DNA of 64,000 bases. Source: Pseudomonas viridiflava. GTDB taxonomy: Bacteria; Pseudomonadota; Gammaproteobacteria; Pseudomonadales; Pseudomonadaceae. Below, piece by piece: positions 28,965-38,594 of the stretch; position 1 is the stretch's first letter, and each line of letters starts with the position of its first letter. The DNA lies in assembly GCF_900589395.1 (NCBI RefSeq), contig NZ_UUIS01000027.1:317002-381001 (forward strand), in the 5' to 3' direction. The notes below the pieces were generated by a model. That model was given only the letters and a program-made list of their open reading frames with translations, did not search any database and was not told the DNA's origin. The translations under genes and the position numbers were made by a program.

Positions 28965-29627
28965 CTAGTTTCGAATCAGGTGGCCGCTGGCCGCAAGCAA
29001 CTGGCCATCCAGGGTCGCACCCTGTTCGCCAAGGTGCAGACGGCCTTCGGTAAACCAGCGGATGGCCAGTGGGTAAATCCGGTGTTCCTGGGCGTGGACG
29101 CGTTGCGCCAGGGTTTCGGGCGAGTCGTGCAACTCTACAGAAATCACCGACTGTACGACCAGCGGTCCGCCATCGAGTTCCTCGGTGACGAAGTGCACGC
29201 TGCAGCCATGCTCGGTGTCGCCGGCGTCCAGGGCTCGCTGATGGGTGTGCAGGCCTTTGTAGCGAGGCAGCAGCGAAGGATGGATATTGAGCAGGCGGCC
29301 CTGGTAGTGGCGCACGAAATCGCCACTGAGGATGCGCATGAACCCGGCCAGCACGACCAGGTCCGGGTCGAAGCTGTCGACCAGTTGTGCCAGGGCCGCA
29401 TCGAAAGCCTCGCGACCCTCGAAGTCCTTGTGATCCAGCACGCGGGTACTGATACCCGCGTCTCTGGCACGCTGCAGGCCGAAGGCATCGGCACGGTTGG
29501 AAATCACCGCAACGAGGCGCGCCGGGCTGTCGGCATCACTGAACTGGTCGATCATCGCTTGCAGGTTGCTGCCGCTTCCGGACAGCAACACCACCACGTT
29601 ACGCGGTACGGGACTCGACGCTGGCAT
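28965..29627 (-). CDS. purN: Phosphoribosylglycinamide formyltransferase PurN
   Basis: Third step of purine synthesis: transfers formyl from 10-formyl-THF to GAR. The 220-residue protein has the GAR-binding loop SGSGSNLQAMID, and the catalytic region RLLNIHPSLLPRYKGLHTHQRAL with HGCSVHFVTEELDGGP. The start overlaps the purM stop by one base (TGATG), so an in-frame opening further upstream inside purM is rejected. Confidence 0.96.
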   Translation of the reverse strand: MPASSPVPRNVVVLLSGSGSNLQAMIDQFSDADSPARLVAVISNRADAFGLQRARDAGISTRVLDHKDFEGREAFDAALAQLVDSFDPDLVVLAGFMRILSGDFVRHYQGRLLNIHPSLLPRYKGLHTHQRALDAGDTEHGCSVHFVTEELDGGPLVVQSVISVELHDSPETLAQRVHAQEHRIYPLAIRWFTEGRLHLGEQGATLDGQLLAASGHLIRN

Positions 29628-30685
29628 CAATGTGCCTTGAGGTTTTTCAGCTCGACCTGGGCGGCACCTTCGGCAGCCGTGCCGATCTGGCCGATGACCC
29701 ATGGCTGTTCGCCGGCCTCGCGCAGGACGTTCAGCGCCTGTTCGACATGCTCCTGGGCCACGCAGATGACCATGCCCACGCCGCAGTTCAGGACGCGGTG
29801 CATTTCGTGCTCTTCGACGTTGCCTTGCTGCTGCAGCCAGTCGAAGACTGCCGGACGCTGCCAGCTGGCAACGTCGACCACGGCCTGGGCGCCTTCGGGC
29901 AGTACGCGCGGGATGTTGTCCAGCAGGCCGCCGCCGGTGATGTGGGCCATGGCCTTGACCGCGCCGGTGTCCTTGATCAGCTTGAGCAGTGGCTTGACGT
30001 AGATGCGTGTCGGGGCCATCAGCAGTTCGGTCAGCGGCTTGCCATCGAGCTGGATGTTCTCGATGTCGGCACCGGCCACCTCGATGATCTTGCGGATCAG
30101 CGAGTAACCGTTGGAGTGCGGGCCCGACGACGGCAGGGCGATCAGGGCGTCACCGCTGGCCACTTTGGAGCCGTCGATGATCTCGGCCTTTTCCACCACG
30201 CCGACGCAGAAGCCGGCCAGGTCGTAGTCTTCGCCTTCGTACATGCCGGGCATTTCAGCGGTCTCGCCGCCAACCAGCGAGCAGCCGGCCAGTTCACAAC
30301 CGGCGCCGATGCCGGTCACCACCTGGGCGGCGGTGTCGACATTGAGCTTGCCGGTGGCGTAGTAGTCGAGGAAGAACAATGGCTCGGCGCCGCACACCAC
30401 CAGGTCGTTGACGCACATGGCGACCAGGTCGATGCCGATGGTGTCGTGCTTGTTCAGGTTCAAGGCCAGGCGCAGCTTGGTGCCCACGCCGTCGGTACCG
30501 GAAACCAGGACTGGCTGCTTGTAGCCGGCCGGGATTTCGCAGAGCGCGCCGAAACCTCCCAGACCGCCCATGACCTCGGGGCGCGCGGTCCGCTTGGCCA
30601 CGCCTTTGATGCGTTGGACCAATGCTTCACCGGCGTCGATGTCTACACCGGCGTCTTTGTAGCTCAGGGAGGGTTGCTTGCTCAT
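29627..30685 (-). CDS. purM: Phosphoribosylformylglycinamidine cyclo-ligase PurM
   Basis: AIR synthetase, fifth step of purine synthesis. At 352 residues (start [17 protein letters not shown]) it has the family length; motifs include [35 protein letters not shown] and [12 protein letters not shown] longer opening to 30748 is not conserved. Co-directional and overlapping with purN; the 288-base gap to the divergent DUF2066 gene must hold both promoters (TACAAT at 30883-30888 fits the DUF2066 side). Confidence 0.97.
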   Translation of the reverse strand: MSKQPSLSYKDAGVDIDAGEALVQRIKGVAKRTARPEVMGGLGGFGALCEIPAGYKQPVLVSGTDGVGTKLRLALNLNKHDTIGIDLVAMCVNDLVVCGAEPLFFLDYYATGKLNVDTAAQVVTGIGAGCELAGCSLVGGETAEMPGMYEGEDYDLAGFCVGVVEKAEIIDGSKVASGDALIALPSSGPHSNGYSLIRKIIEVAGADIENIQLDGKPLTELLMAPTRIYVKPLLKLIKDTGAVKAMAHITGGGLLDNIPRVLPEGAQAVVDVASWQRPAVFDWLQQQGNVEEHEMHRVLNCGVGMVICVAQEHVEQALNVLREAGEQPWVIGQIGTAAEGAAQVELKNLKAH

Positions 30686-30973
30686 AAAAAAATCCAGGCC
30701 TTTAGGGGGGATTCGGAGGATCGACCGCGACACACCGTGTACGGGCATGCAGAGATGCCGTGCCAGAGTCGGTGTGATTGTCGGTCTGTGAAGGCGCGCG
30801 ATTTTAACAGGCTTGCCGCGTCGGGGCCATCCTTGGGGCCGAGTGGTGCCGGCACTCAGGTCCGGTTAAGGCGCCAGCCTGTACAATCGAGGCCTTAATG
30901 TGAATGATTGAGGCTTTCTTGTGGTCCCAAGCCTCGTATTGACTGCTGCCATCTTCCGTTCGGGAACTGCCCC

Positions 30974-32014
30974 ATGCGTCTTTCCAGCTACCTTCTTCTT
31001 GGCTGCCTGAGCCTGGCGAGCCTGCCTTCGCTTGCGCAGACCATGAACAATCTTTATCAAGTGCGCGAGCCGGTGAGCAGCCAGGCGCCCGATGAGCGCG
31101 ACCGTGCCACCCAGGCGGCGGTGCAGACCCTGGTGCTGCGCCTGACCGGCAATGCCAAGGCGCCACTGGCCGAGGTGCGCAAGAACCCCCGGCAAATCAT
31201 CAGCCAGTACGGCTATGAAGCCGGTACGCCAGAAACCCTGCTTGTCGATTTCGACCCCGCCAGCACCGACCGGGCCCTGCGCCAGGCCGGGTTACCGATC
31301 TGGGGCAGCAACCGGCCAAGCATCCTGGGCTGGTGGCTGATCGACTCGGTCGAGGGTTCCAGCCTGGTGGGTGATGGCCAGGGCGCCGCCGAGCCGTTGC
31401 GCCGTGCCGCGGAACACCGCGGTCTGCCGTTGCATTTACCCCTGGCGGACCTGGGCGAGCAGGGCGTAGGCACTGCAGAACACTTGGCCGACAAGGAGGC
31501 CACTGAAATCAGGCGCGCCTCCGAACGCTATGGCACCGATGCGATCCTGGCCGTGCATGCCCGTGAAGAGGGAGGGCAGTGGCAGGGCACCTGGCGTTTG
31601 TGGCTGGGCGATACACGCGAGCAGGGCAAGGCGGGCGGGGCGAGCGTCGAGGCCATGGCCGATGCGGTGATGCTGGCCGTCAGCGAGCGCCTGGCGCCGC
31701 GCTTTGCCGTCAAGCCCGGCGCCACGGCGGCGACCTTGCAGGTGCAGTTCCAAGGCGCGACGCTGGAGCGCTACGCTGAGCTGCAACGCTTGCTCGACCC
31801 GTTCGGTGGCCGGCTGGCATTGGTCGAGGGCGACCGGTTGACCTTCGATGTCGGCGCCAGTGCCGAGCAGGTCCGCTCGCAACTGGCCCTGGCCCGCTTG
31901 CAGGAAGTTCCGGCCGGCGAGGTGCAAGCGATGCCGGCAAGCGCGCCTGCGCCGGCGCCAGGCGCTCCGGTGCCGGCGCCGACCAATGACCCACAGATGT
32001 ATTTTCGCTGGTAA
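30974..32014 (+). CDS. DUF2066 exported protein
   Basis: 346-residue protein with a signal peptide (MRLSSYLLLGCLSLASLPSLAQ) and a DUF2066 domain beginning NNLYQVREPV. The C-terminal 35 residues are a Pro/Ala-rich tail ending PQMYFRW. It is followed by the PerM-like permease and hda, an order shared by pseudomonads. Function not established. Confidence 0.88.
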   Translation: MRLSSYLLLGCLSLASLPSLAQTMNNLYQVREPVSSQAPDERDRATQAAVQTLVLRLTGNAKAPLAEVRKNPRQIISQYGYEAGTPETLLVDFDPASTDRALRQAGLPIWGSNRPSILGWWLIDSVEGSSLVGDGQGAAEPLRRAAEHRGLPLHLPLADLGEQGVGTAEHLADKEATEIRRASERYGTDAILAVHAREEGGQWQGTWRLWLGDTREQGKAGGASVEAMADAVMLAVSERLAPRFAVKPGATAATLQVQFQGATLERYAELQRLLDPFGGRLALVEGDRLTFDVGASAEQVRSQLALARLQEVPAGEVQAMPASAPAPAPGAPVPAPTNDPQMYFRW

Positions 32015-32050
32015 GGCGACCCATGATGTTTTCAGGTGCAGAGGCATTAA

Positions 32051-33124
32051 ATGACTGATACGCGGCGTTGGTTCTGGATTGGCGGTGCGGTACTGCTGCT
32101 GGTCTTCCTGGGGTTGCTGCACACCATCCTGATGCCGTTTCTGGTGGCGTTGCTGTTGGCCTACATGGGCGATCCGCTGGTTGATCGCCTGGAGCGGCTC
32201 GGTCTGTCGCGCACCCTGGGGGTGGTGGCCGTGTTTGGCCTGTTCACCCTGGTGCTGATGGCCTTGCTGCTGGTGCTGGTGCCGATGCTGTTTCGCCAGT
32301 TGATGCGCCTCTATGAGCTGGCGCCGCAAATCCTGGACTGGCTGCAGCACACCGCCATGCCCTGGGCCCAGGCCAAGTTCGGCCTGTCCGATGGCTTCTG
32401 GCGTTTCGACAAGCTCAAGACCGCGCTGTCGGGGCATATCGGCGAGGCGGGCGATGTCGTCAGTCTGGTGCTGTCACAGGCGACTGCCTCAGGCCTGGCG
32501 CTGATCGGCTGGCTGACCAACCTGGTGTTGATCCCGGTGGTGTGCTTCTACCTGCTGCGCGACTGGGACGTGATGATGGCCAGGATCCATGGGCTGTTGC
32601 CGCGCCAGCGCGAGGCGCGCATCGTCAGCCTGGCCGGTGAGTGTCATGAAGTGCTGGGGGCGTTCATCCGCGGCCAGTTGCTGGTGATGGTGGCGCTGGG
32701 GGTGATTTATGCCGCCGGCCTGATGCTGGTGGGCCTGGAACTGGGGCTGTTGATCGGCGTCATCGCCGGGCTGGCTGCCATCGTGCCTTATATGGGCTTT
32801 GTGATCGGCATTGGCGCGGCGCTGATCGCCGGGTTGTTCCAGTTTGGCGGCGACCTGTACCCAATGCTGGGTATCGTGGCGGTGTTCATGGTCGGCCAGG
32901 CCCTGGAAGGGATGGTGCTGACGCCGCTGTTGGTGGGCGATCGCATCGGTCTGCACCCGGTGGCGGTGATTTTCGCGATCCTGGCCGGCGGCGAGCTGTT
33001 CGGCTTCACCGGCATCCTGCTGGCCTTGCCGGTGGCTGCGGTGATCATGGTGCTGTTGCGTCATGTTCATACGTTGTACAAGGACTCGGATGTCTACGCC
33101 GGCACGCGCGATCCGGAGCTTTGA
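32051..33124 (+). CDS. AI-2E family (PerM) transporter
   Basis: 357-residue inner membrane protein of the AI-2E/PerM exporter family, with seven or eight hydrophobic segments, two at the N-terminus (about 8-30 and 33-50) and the rest from 65 onward. The conserved GVIAGLAAIVPYMGFVIGI and ILAGGELFGFTGILLALP stretches near the C-terminus identify the family. Substrate unknown; family names should not be taken as evidence for AI-2 transport. Confidence 0.9.
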   Translation: MTDTRRWFWIGGAVLLLVFLGLLHTILMPFLVALLLAYMGDPLVDRLERLGLSRTLGVVAVFGLFTLVLMALLLVLVPMLFRQLMRLYELAPQILDWLQHTAMPWAQAKFGLSDGFWRFDKLKTALSGHIGEAGDVVSLVLSQATASGLALIGWLTNLVLIPVVCFYLLRDWDVMMARIHGLLPRQREARIVSLAGECHEVLGAFIRGQLLVMVALGVIYAAGLMLVGLELGLLIGVIAGLAAIVPYMGFVIGIGAALIAGLFQFGGDLYPMLGIVAVFMVGQALEGMVLTPLLVGDRIGLHPVAVIFAILAGGELFGFTGILLALPVAAVIMVLLRHVHTLYKDSDVYAGTRDPEL

Positions 33125-33260
33125 ACGCGTCGTGCCTGGGGGTGTATGCAAGCCTTTGATTTTCCTTGGGGTGTGTCGCATTGTGCGGCCCGCCTTGCAG
33201 GTATAGACTTTGCATTCTTTTCCGCGAGGTTCGCTTGCTCCCAGGAAGCGCCCAGCCAGC

Positions 33261-33965
33261 ATGAAACCCGTTCAGCTGCCCTTGAGTGTGCGTCTGCGTG
33301 ATGACGCCACCTTCGTCAACTATTACCCCGGTGCCAACGCGGCGGCGCTGGGCTATGTCGAGCGCCTGTGTGAAGCGGATGCGGGGTGGACCGAAAGCCT
33401 GATCTACCTGTGGGGCAAGGACGGCGTGGGGCGTACGCACCTGTTGCAGGCCGCTTGCCTGCGCTTCAAGCAGCTTGGTGAAGCAGCGGTGTACCTGCCG
33501 CTGGCGCAGTTGCTCGAAGAAGGCGTCGAGCTGTTCGATCACCTGGAACAATACGAACTGGTGTGCCTGGACGACCTGCAGGCCATTGCCGGCAAGCCGG
33601 ACTGGGAAGAGGCGCTGTTTCACCTGTTCAACCGCTTGCGTGACAGCGGTCGACGCCTGCTGATCGCCGCCTCCAAGTCGCCGCGTGAACTGCCGATCAA
33701 GCTGCCGGACCTCAAGTCGCGGCTGACCATGGCCCTGGTGTTCCAGATGCGCGGCCTGTCCGATGAAGACAAGCTGCGTGCCCTGCAGTTGCGCGCCTCG
33801 CGCCGCGGCCTGCACCTGACTGACGATGTCGGGCATTTCATCCTTACCCGGGGTGCTCGCAGCATGAGCGCGCTGTTCGACCTGCTCGAGCGCCTCGACC
33901 AGGCCTCTCTGCAGGAAAAGCGCAAGCTGACCATTCCCTTCCTCAAGGAAACCCTTGGGTGGTAG
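33261..33965 (+). CDS. hda: DnaA regulatory inactivator Hda
   Basis: AAA+ protein that, with the DNA clamp, stimulates ATP hydrolysis by DnaA and prevents re-initiation. The 234 residues open with a clamp-binding motif QLPLSV near residue 5, and have a modified Walker A WGKDGVGRTHLLQA and the sensor/arginine region RLTMALVFQM. Start MKPVQLPLSV fits the family. The 3' end overlaps the sirtuin start by seven bases. Confidence 0.93.
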   Translation: MKPVQLPLSVRLRDDATFVNYYPGANAAALGYVERLCEADAGWTESLIYLWGKDGVGRTHLLQAACLRFKQLGEAAVYLPLAQLLEEGVELFDHLEQYELVCLDDLQAIAGKPDWEEALFHLFNRLRDSGRRLLIAASKSPRELPIKLPDLKSRLTMALVFQMRGLSDEDKLRALQLRASRRGLHLTDDVGHFILTRGARSMSALFDLLERLDQASLQEKRKLTIPFLKETLGW

Positions 33966-34723
33966 ACCCGCAACTGATGCGCCAGGCCGGTGCAGCCTTG
34001 CGCCATGCTCGCCGCATTCTGGTGATCACCGGGGCCGGGCTGTCTGCCGATTCGGGGTTGCCCACCTACCGGGGTGTCGGCGGCCTGTATAACGGCCGCA
34101 CCGATGATGACCTGCCTATCGAAATGGCGTTGTCGGGACCGATGCTGCGCCGTGACCCGGCATTGTGCTGGAAGTACATCGCCCAACTGGGTGCGGCCTG
34201 CCTGGGCGGCGAACCCAATGTGGCGCATTACGCCATCGCGCAATTGCAGCGGCTCAAGCCCGAATGCTGGGTATTGACCCAGAACGTCGACGGTTATCAC
34301 CGCGCCGCCGGCAGCCCGCCTGACCGGCTGATTGAAATCCATGGGCAGATGGCACCGCTGTTCTGCCAGGCGTGTGGCGCACAGGACCCTCACCTGAGCG
34401 AGCACCTGCAACGGCCCTTGCCGCCCCTGTGCCGGGTGTGTAATGGCATTTTGCGACCGCCGGTCGTGTTGTTTCAGGAAATGCTGCCTGAACAGGCCTT
34501 GAGCGCTCTGGAACGGGAGATGAACCTGGGTTTCGATGCCGTGCTGAGCATCGGCACCACCGCTGCTTTTCCTTATATCCGGGAACCTATGCTGCGCGCC
34601 CGTGTCTCAGGCGGTTTTACCTTGGAAATCAATCCTTTGGCCTCTGATCACAGCGCCTCGATGGACGTATTTCTCAAGGGCAGGGCGGCACATGTCATGC
34701 CTGAACTCATAAGTCACATTTAA
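33959..34723 (+). CDS. Sir2-family NAD-dependent protein deacylase
   Basis: NAD-dependent deacylase. The 254 residues show GAGLSADSGLPTYRG (NAD site), TQNVDGYH and the catalytic His in IEIHGQM, and a zinc module with CQAC and CRVC. GTG at 33959 is used as start, overlapping hda by seven bases; ATG at 33977 is possible. The overlap suggests co-expression with hda. Confidence 0.9.
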   Translation: MVDPQLMRQAGAALRHARRILVITGAGLSADSGLPTYRGVGGLYNGRTDDDLPIEMALSGPMLRRDPALCWKYIAQLGAACLGGEPNVAHYAIAQLQRLKPECWVLTQNVDGYHRAAGSPPDRLIEIHGQMAPLFCQACGAQDPHLSEHLQRPLPPLCRVCNGILRPPVVLFQEMLPEQALSALEREMNLGFDAVLSIGTTAAFPYIREPMLRARVSGGFTLEINPLASDHSASMDVFLKGRAAHVMPELISHI

Positions 34724-34797
34724 TTCGATAGAATTTGCAAATCACTTTCATAGAAGGCATAGTCGCGGCTCCTGAATTTTCCGCCACGGTTGTGCCC

Positions 34798-35496
34798 ATG
34801 CAAGTTGTTCGCTTCGCACCCCTCGTGCCCCTGTTTTTTGCCACGTTTCTGTTCGGTTGCGCGACCCAGTCATCGGTCACCCAGCCGCAGCCTGAGCATC
34901 AGGCGCAATACACCAATTCCGTTACCGCCCAGTCCGGCGCGCGTCATGCCTACACTGCACCCTTGCAGCAAGAGCAGGAAGCCGAAGAGCAACTGGCCGG
35001 CTTTTCCAGGAACACCTCTTACCAGTTGCCTGTGCTGGCCGACTCCATCCTGGAGCGCGGCAAGTCGCTGATCGGCACGCGCTATCGCTTCGGCGGCAGT
35101 TCGACCACTTCGGGCTTCGATTGCAGCGGGTTCATCAATTTCCTGTTCCGCGAAGAGGCCGGCATGAGCCTGCCGCGTTCGAGCCGCGAAATGATCAACA
35201 TCGACGCCCCGCAGGTCGCCCGACGCGACCTCAAGCCGGGTGACCTGCTGTTCTTCAGCACTGCCGGTCGCGGTCGGGTCAGCCATGCGGCGATCTACCT
35301 GGGGGATGACCAGTTCATCCACTCCAGCAGCCGTCGCAGCGGTGGCGTACGCATCGACAGCCTGGATGACTCGTACTGGAGCAAGACCTTCATCGAGGCC
35401 AAGCGTGCCCTGGTGCTGGCGCCAGGCGCCGAAGTGCAGACCACGGCAATGACCTCGACCCGCGTAAAACCCGCTACTATCAAACGCCATAAATAA
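34798..35496 (+). CDS. NlpC/P60 (C40) lipoprotein endopeptidase, first copy
   Basis: Peptidoglycan endopeptidase-type lipoprotein of 232 residues. Lipobox FLFGC follows a short signal peptide; the C40 domain begins near residue 95 with RYRFGGSSTTSGFDCSG (catalytic Cys), then VSHAAIYLG and FIHSSSR (His residues). It resembles E. coli Spr/MepS. The next gene is a paralogue with the same layout. Confidence 0.92.
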   Translation: MQVVRFAPLVPLFFATFLFGCATQSSVTQPQPEHQAQYTNSVTAQSGARHAYTAPLQQEQEAEEQLAGFSRNTSYQLPVLADSILERGKSLIGTRYRFGGSSTTSGFDCSGFINFLFREEAGMSLPRSSREMINIDAPQVARRDLKPGDLLFFSTAGRGRVSHAAIYLGDDQFIHSSSRRSGGVRIDSLDDSYWSKTFIEAKRALVLAPGAEVQTTAMTSTRVKPATIKRHK

Positions 35497-35502
35497 CGTG
35501 AT

Positions 35503-35530
35503 GCCCGGTCCCTGACCGGGCTTTGTGCTT
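35503..35530 (+). terminator. Terminator between the two C40 genes
   Basis: GCCCGGTC-CCT-GACCGGGC, an 8-bp perfect stem with a 3-base loop, followed by TTTGTGCTTT. The T-run is interrupted, so termination may be partial. Confidence 0.65.
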
Positions 35531-35569
35531 TCGGCAACAAGGCCGCACCCCAAGGGAGTCGTTGTGGTT

Positions 35570-36115
35570 ATGTCGATGACGTTACGCCTGATGGTCATTT
35601 CCCTCGCCGCCTTGCTCGGCGCCTGCGCCAGCACGCCGCCGCCTGCGCAGCCCCGCATTGTTCAACGCCCGGTGCTGGCGCCTCCTGCCACCCTGATGAC
35701 TTCTCCTGCCGTCGAAGATGTGCTGTTCCGCGCCCTGGGGCTGGTGGGCACGCCGTATCGCTGGGGCGGCAACACCCCTGATTCCGGTTTCGATTGCAGC
35801 GGCCTGATCGGCTATGTGTACCGCGACATGGCCGGCATCAGCCTGCCACGCTCGACGCGCGACATGATCGTGATGAACGCGCCCACCGTAGGCCGCGAAC
35901 AGCTACAGACCGGTGACCTGGTGTTCTTCGCCACCGCCGGTGGTTCGCAGGTGTCGCATGCCGGCATCTATGTCGGCGAAGGGCGCTTCGTGCATGCACC
36001 GGCCACCGGTGGCACGGTCAAGCTCGACAGCCTGAGCAAGCCTTACTGGCAGAAGGCCTATCTGAACGCCAAGCGCGTGATCCGCCCCGAAAGCCTGGCG
36101 CAGAACGCTCGCTGA
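35570..36115 (+). CDS. NlpC/P60 (C40) lipoprotein endopeptidase, second copy
   Basis: 181-residue paralogue of the preceding gene: lipobox LLGAC, then PYRWGGNTPDSGFDCSG with catalytic Cys, VSHAGIYVG and FVHAPATGG. Probably cleaves peptide cross-links in peptidoglycan. A GTG two codons upstream with GGGAG at five bases is an alternative start. The linker between lipid anchor and domain is much shorter than in the first copy. Confidence 0.92.
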   Translation: MSMTLRLMVISLAALLGACASTPPPAQPRIVQRPVLAPPATLMTSPAVEDVLFRALGLVGTPYRWGGNTPDSGFDCSGLIGYVYRDMAGISLPRSTRDMIVMNAPTVGREQLQTGDLVFFATAGGSQVSHAGIYVGEGRFVHAPATGGTVKLDSLSKPYWQKAYLNAKRVIRPESLAQNAR

Positions 36116-36137
36116 TTCACAGCCTTTATTCTGCCCG

Positions 36138-36262
36138 GCAGGAGCGCGCTTGCCCGCGACCGGCTGCGTTAGCAGTCGTAAAATTTCAGCGTCTAATCAA
36201 TTTCTGTGAACGCTACGCACTCGGTCGCGGTGGTCCGGCATTCCGGCAGAGCGCGCTCCTAC
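36138..36262. repeat. REP doublet (REPIN) overlapping the sugar-dehydrogenase stop
   Basis: Left arm is the short REP form (GGCAGGAGCGCGCTTGCCCG), right arm the long form ending GCGCGCTCCTAC at 36262. The TAG stop of the minus-strand gene at 36259-36261 is read from this end. Confidence 0.85.
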
Positions 36263-37575
36263 CTGGCTGACGTCACCCGCCAGATGCGGTTGCCTACATC
36301 GTCCGCCACCAGCAGGCCACCGCGCTGGTCGTTGACCACGCCCACCGGGCGTCCCAGTGCCTTGCCGTCCTTGTTCAGGAACCCGCTCAGCACATCGACC
36401 GGCTGGCCTGCAGGCTTGCCGGCGTTGAAGGGAATGAACACCACCTTGTAGCCGCTGTGCGGCTTGCGGTTCCATGAGCCGTGCTGGCCGATGAACATGC
36501 CCTGATCGAACGGCGCGGCCAGGGTCTTGCCGTCGGCGAACACCAGCCCGAGCGAAGCGGTGTGCGGCCCCACGGCGTAATCGGGCACCAGGGCGCTGGC
36601 GACCTTCTGCGGGTCTTGGGGCTGCACGCGCTCATCGACATGCTGGCCGTAGTAGCTATAGGGCCAGCCATAAAAACCGCCCTCCTGCACCGAGGTCACA
36701 TAATCGGGCACCAGATCACTGCCGATCTCGTCGCGCTCATTGACCGCAGTCCAGAGCTTGCCGGTCACCGGTTCCCAGTCCATGCCGTTGGGGTTGCGCA
36801 GCCCCGAGGCAAAGAGCCGTTTGCGGCCTGACACGCGGTCCACTTCCCAGATCGCGGCGCGCCCCTGTTCCTGGTCCATGCCGTTTTCGCCGACATTGCT
36901 GTTGGAGCCCACCGTAACGTACAGCTTGCTGCCGTCGGGGCTGGCGATGACGTTCTTGGTCCAGTGGTGGTTAAGCTCGCCACCGGGCAGGTCAGTGATC
37001 ACCGCAGGTGGCCCGCTGATCCGGGTCTGGCCGCTTTCATAGGGGAAGCCGAGCAAGCGGTCGGTGTCAGCGACGTACAGCGTATTGCCCACCAGCGTCA
37101 TGCCGAACGGTGAGTTGAGATTTTCCAGCAGCACCGAGCGGGTTTCGGCAATGCCGTCACGGTCGGCATCGCGCAGCAGGGTGATGCGGTTGGCGCTGGG
37201 CACGCCGGCCCCGGCGCGGCTCATGATCTTCTGGGCGATCCAGTCACGCAGACCCCCGCCGTTCTGCTTGGCCGGTGTATTGGATTCGGCGACCAGTACA
37301 TCGCCGTTGGGCAATACATACAGCCAGCGCGGATGGTCCAGGCCTTCGGCAAAGGCGGCCACTTGCGTGCCGGGTGCGGCGACCGGCTTGCCGCCTTCGG
37401 GCCAGCCGATGGCCGGGGCGATGTTGACGGTGGGCAGCAGCGTTTCGTTGGGGGCGGGCAGTTGCGGGCTGGGGCCGGTGCCGTCGGCCACTTGCAGGCT
37501 GGCCGTTTCGCCACAGGCCGCCAGGCCGCCTGCGGTGAGCAGGATGATTGCGCAATGCGGGACGCGCTTGAGCAT
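36259..37575 (-). CDS. Sorbosone dehydrogenase-like (PQQ) lipoprotein
   Basis: 438-residue beta-propeller protein of the glucose/sorbosone dehydrogenase family. Lipobox LAAC (residues about 18-21) predicts lipid anchoring. Recognisable blocks: GLDHPRWLYVLPNGDVLVAE, SPFGMTLVGNTLYVAD, NHHWTKNVIASPDGSKLYVTVGSNS, SGLRNPNGMDWEP, and GFYGWPYSYYGQHVD. Family members bind PQQ and oxidise sugars or aldehydes; this substrate is unknown. Its stop lies in a REP doublet. Confidence 0.9.
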   Translation of the reverse strand: MLKRVPHCAIILLTAGGLAACGETASLQVADGTGPSPQLPAPNETLLPTVNIAPAIGWPEGGKPVAAPGTQVAAFAEGLDHPRWLYVLPNGDVLVAESNTPAKQNGGGLRDWIAQKIMSRAGAGVPSANRITLLRDADRDGIAETRSVLLENLNSPFGMTLVGNTLYVADTDRLLGFPYESGQTRISGPPAVITDLPGGELNHHWTKNVIASPDGSKLYVTVGSNSNVGENGMDQEQGRAAIWEVDRVSGRKRLFASGLRNPNGMDWEPVTGKLWTAVNERDEIGSDLVPDYVTSVQEGGFYGWPYSYYGQHVDERVQPQDPQKVASALVPDYAVGPHTASLGLVFADGKTLAAPFDQGMFIGQHGSWNRKPHSGYKVVFIPFNAGKPAGQPVDVLSGFLNKDGKALGRPVGVVNDQRGGLLVADDVGNRIWRVTSAR

Positions 37576-37690
37576 GATGAGGCCTCGCCATAAACCAAAA
37601 GCTGATTATGGATAGAGAAAGTGCCGCCCGTGAGGTTCAATTCAATACTGTTTGACGCTGTTTGCCCAACCCTCTACCCTTCGCCGCTTG

Positions 37691-37876
37691 TTTCAGGTGC
37701 CTTGCAATCGTCGATTGGCGAGGTGAAACAGGGAAGCCGGTCAGGACCTGTCCAATTCCGGCGCTGCCCCCGCAACGGTAGATGAGTCAAGGTTGTGTCC
37801 AACGCCACTGGGTTCGCCCGGGAAGGCGCACCACCAGGGGAGCCACCCCGCTCATGAGCCCGGAGACCGGCCTGTC
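37691..37876 (+). promoter_or_regulatory. Cobalamin riboswitch
   Basis: The conserved blocks of a B12 riboswitch occur in order: GGTGAAACAGGGAAGCCGGT, then GCTGCCCCCGCAACGGTA, CCACTGGG, GGGAAGGCG and the 3' B12-box region GAGCCCGGAGACCGGCCTG. It ends about 107 bases before cobO and should repress the whole cob operon when adenosylcobalamin is ample. A small GCATC/GATGC stem downstream may belong to the expression platform; no clear terminator was seen, so control may be translational. Confidence 0.93.
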
Positions 37877-37982
37877 ACTTTTCACAGCATCACGGCGGGC
37901 GATGCTCTGCAACGGGTACGCGCCTGGCGGCCCGAGGCTGTCCTGTCGTCTGCTTTCGCGTGCCCCCAGCGGAGAGCTGAAG

Positions 37983-38594
37983 ATGAACCCATCCCCCGAA
38001 CGTGACGAACGCCACCTGGCGCGCATGCTGCGCAAGAAAGCTGTCATCGACGAGCGCATTGCCAACTCACCCAATGAATGCGGGCTGCTGCTGGTGCTCA
38101 GCGGTAATGGCAAGGGCAAGAGCAGTTCGGCATTCGGCATGCTGGCCCGCGCCATGGGCCACGACATGCAGTGCGGCGTGGTGCAATTCATCAAGGGTCG
38201 CCACAGTACCGGCGAAGAGCTGTTCTTCCGGCGGTTTCCCGAGCAGGTGCGCTATCACGTGATGGGCGAGGGCTTTACCTGGGAAACCCAGGATCGCCAG
38301 CGTGACATCGCTGCGGCCCAGGCGGCGTGGGAAGTGTCCAGGCAATTGCTCGGCGATCCGGCCATCAGCCTTGTGATCCTCGATGAACTCAATATTGCCC
38401 TCAAACACGGCTACCTGGACCTCGATCAGGTCCTGACCGACCTGCAGGCGCGCCCGCCCATGCAGCATGTGGTGGTCACCGGCCGCGGCGCCAGGCCCGA
38501 GTTGATCGAACTGGCCGACACGGTGTCGGAGATCGCCATGGTCAAGCACGCGTTCCAGGCTGGCATCCGTGCGCAAAAGGGCATCGAGCTGTGA
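37983..38594 (+). CDS. cobO: Cob(I)yrinic acid a,c-diamide adenosyltransferase (CobA/CobO)
   Basis: Adds the adenosyl ligand to cob(I)yrinate diamide or cobinamide. The 203-residue protein has the P-loop GNGKGKSSSAFG and ends in the ORF-conserved GIRAQKGIEL. The start (MNPSPERDERH) has GGAG eight bases upstream and follows the riboswitch; an opening to 37782 lies inside the riboswitch. The stop overlaps cobB (GTGA). Confidence 0.95.
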   Translation: MNPSPERDERHLARMLRKKAVIDERIANSPNECGLLLVLSGNGKGKSSSAFGMLARAMGHDMQCGVVQFIKGRHSTGEELFFRRFPEQVRYHVMGEGFTWETQDRQRDIAAAQAAWEVSRQLLGDPAISLVILDELNIALKHGYLDLDQVLTDLQARPPMQHVVVTGRGARPELIELADTVSEIAMVKHAFQAGIRAQKGIEL

